Positions 5,475-6,173 of a stretch of 6,173 bases of DNA are shown in pieces. The stretch lies in NCBI GenBank assembly GCA_015655615.1, contig JAATES010000060.1, positions 1 through 6,173 of the forward strand, given 5' to 3'. The notes under the pieces were generated by a model, which saw nothing but the letters and a program-made list of their open reading frames with translations, was not told the origin of the DNA and made no database searches. Source of the stretch: Actinomycetales bacterium (GTDB lineage: Bacteria; Actinomycetota; Actinomycetes; Actinomycetales; Cellulomonadaceae). A program made the translations under genes and the position numbers. Within the stretch, counting starts at the first letter, position 1, and each line of letters starts with the position of its first letter.

Positions 5475-6173
5475 ATCATCACTGCGAGGACAGACCCGTC
5501 CATCTTCATCGGCCGGGCTCACCAGTGGCTCGTTCCCGAGGGGCCCTTGTCGTTCCGCACCTTCGGTCAGCAGGCGCCCGGCCCCGGCCCTGGCGCGCCG
5601 ATAGCCGATGACGTGCTGGACGACCTCCGTGGCCGCGAGAGCGAGCACGCCGTCGCGATGGGGTATCTGAGCTTCCGGCCCGGCGCGGTCGCCCGCTTCA
5701 CCCTTGCCGACGGCGCCTCTCACCGGTTCGCACTACGTCAGGGGGGCCCCGGCTCGGCCTCGGCACAGACCGCATCGCCGCTGCCATCGCCACCTGAGCC
5801 CGGCCCCTCCCGCGAGTCGGCCACCGGAGCCCTTGCCCCCCGGGACCCCGCCGTGACCGAGGATCTCCGTGCGGCCGAGGATCTCCGTGCAACGGAGGAG
5901 CCCTCTGCCACCGCGTTCGCCCATGCTGTGGAAACGGCTCTCCTGCGCATGGCGGCGGATCCCGAGCTGACCAAGGTGGTGCTGGGTCGCTGGGCCACCG
6001 TCAGCCTGGACTCCCCCGTCTCGGTTCCGGAACTCGCTGACCGGCTGGGCGAGAACAATCCGAGAGCCACGGTCTTCGCCATGCCCGCGCCGCAACCCGG
6101 CGCACCGCAGACCGTGCTGGTGGGCGCCTCGCCCGAATTGCTCGTGGCCCGGCAGGGACGGTCGGTGACCTGC
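5475..6173 (+). CDS. entC: Isochorismate synthase, EntC/DhbC-like (partial, 3' end beyond window)
   Basis: An open frame of 233 codons from 5475 runs off the right edge. The N-terminal part (to about residue 88) has FIGRAHQWLV and GYLSFRPGAVARF. A Pro/Ala/Glu-rich linker follows (about 89-143), then the chorismate-binding domain begins with AFAHAVETALLRM (147-159), ELTKVVLGRW and VLVGASPELLVARQG. Lys167 (TKVVLGR) and Glu221 (ASPELL) match the catalytic Lys147 and Glu197 of E. coli EntC. The enzyme converts chorismate to isochorismate in the cytoplasm, the first step to 2,3-dihydroxybenzoate siderophores or to menaquinone. ASPELLV and the iron-themed neighbours favour the siderophore class, but MenF is not excluded. 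The start is a problem: the good ribosome binding site precedes ATC, and the first standard start codons in frame are TTG 5547-5549 and GTG 5613-5615, which would cut into the conserved N-terminus. The DHB-synthesis partners, if any, would lie to the right. Confidence 0.88.
   Translation, partial: MITARTDPSIFIGRAHQWLVPEGPLSFRTFGQQAPGPGPGAPIADDVLDDLRGRESEHAVAMGYLSFRPGAVARFTLADGASHRFALRQGGPGSASAQTASPLPSPPEPGPSRESATGALAPRDPAVTEDLRAAEDLRATEEPSATAFAHAVETALLRMAADPELTKVVLGRWATVSLDSPVSVPELADRLGENNPRATVFAMPAPQPGAPQTVLVGASPELLVARQGRSVTC
5857..5890 (+). repeat. In-frame 18-bp tandem duplication inside the isochorismate synthase linker
   Basis: CCGAGGATCTCCGTGC occurs at 5857-5872 and again, exactly, at 5875-5890 (period 18 bases). 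It codes for EDLRA twice (TEDLRA, AEDLRA), with a degenerate third unit TEEPSA after it. It lies in the low-complexity linker before the chorismate-binding domain, keeps the frame, and looks like a recent slippage duplication. Confidence 0.8.

Noticed and set aside
5267..5509. N-terminal extension of the CydD-like protein (open frame up to ATG 5507-5509)
   Set aside because: The 81 extra residues are Gly/Pro-rich low-complexity sequence, do not resemble CydD family N-termini, and would cover the whole divergent promoter region and the start of the isochorismate synthase gene.
5268..5723. Minus-strand 151-codon frame over the divergent region and the isochorismate synthase start
   Set aside because: It overlaps a clear plus-strand gene and the control region, has no recognisable domain, and its composition is typical of a GC-rich shadow.

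Overview
This 6,173-base window is GC-rich throughout. Its codons favour G or C at the third position, and its genes are tightly packed or overlapping. This fits a high-GC actinobacterium, possibly of the Micrococcales; that placement is an inference from composition and from the look of the VIT1/CCC1 and ABC proteins, not from a marker gene.

The left 5.3 kb is read on the minus strand. In transcription order (right to left) it holds a CydD-like ABC half-transporter (about 5266 to 3602), a CydC-like ABC half-transporter (3605 to 1851), a ferrochelatase (1854 to 769), a small macro-like protein of the A1S_2505 'phage non-structural' type (670 to 293), and the first 64 codons of a VIT1/CCC1-type iron/manganese transporter with a ferritin-like N-terminus, cut by the window edge. 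The first three genes overlap by 4 bases at each junction (ATGA), so they are almost certainly one translationally coupled operon. The last two follow after gaps of about 100 bases and may have their own promoters.

To the right, after a divergent control region of about 200 bases, an isochorismate synthase gene runs on the plus strand and leaves the window unfinished. Its sequence looks more like the siderophore (EntC/DhbC) class than the menaquinone (MenF) class. If so, a 2,3-dihydroxybenzoate siderophore gene set would continue to the right.

Taken together the window reads as an iron-handling locus. It combines siderophore precursor synthesis, a heterodimeric ABC transporter (for a siderophore, haem or a thiol; not decided by sequence), iron insertion into porphyrin, and an intracellular iron/manganese exporter or store. 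The points most worth attention are: (i) a ferrochelatase of the proteobacterial protoporphyrin type, rather than the usual actinobacterial coproporphyrin type, coupled to the ABC pair; (ii) the lack of any ATG, GTG or TTG at the good ribosome binding site of the isochorismate synthase, where ATC stands instead; (iii) the same arrangement, a strong Shine-Dalgarno followed by in-frame ATC, on the opposite strand ahead of the CydD-like gene; and (iv) palindromic elements in the divergent region with no recognisable DtxR/IdeR box. No RNA genes, insertion sequences or CRISPR arrays were seen.
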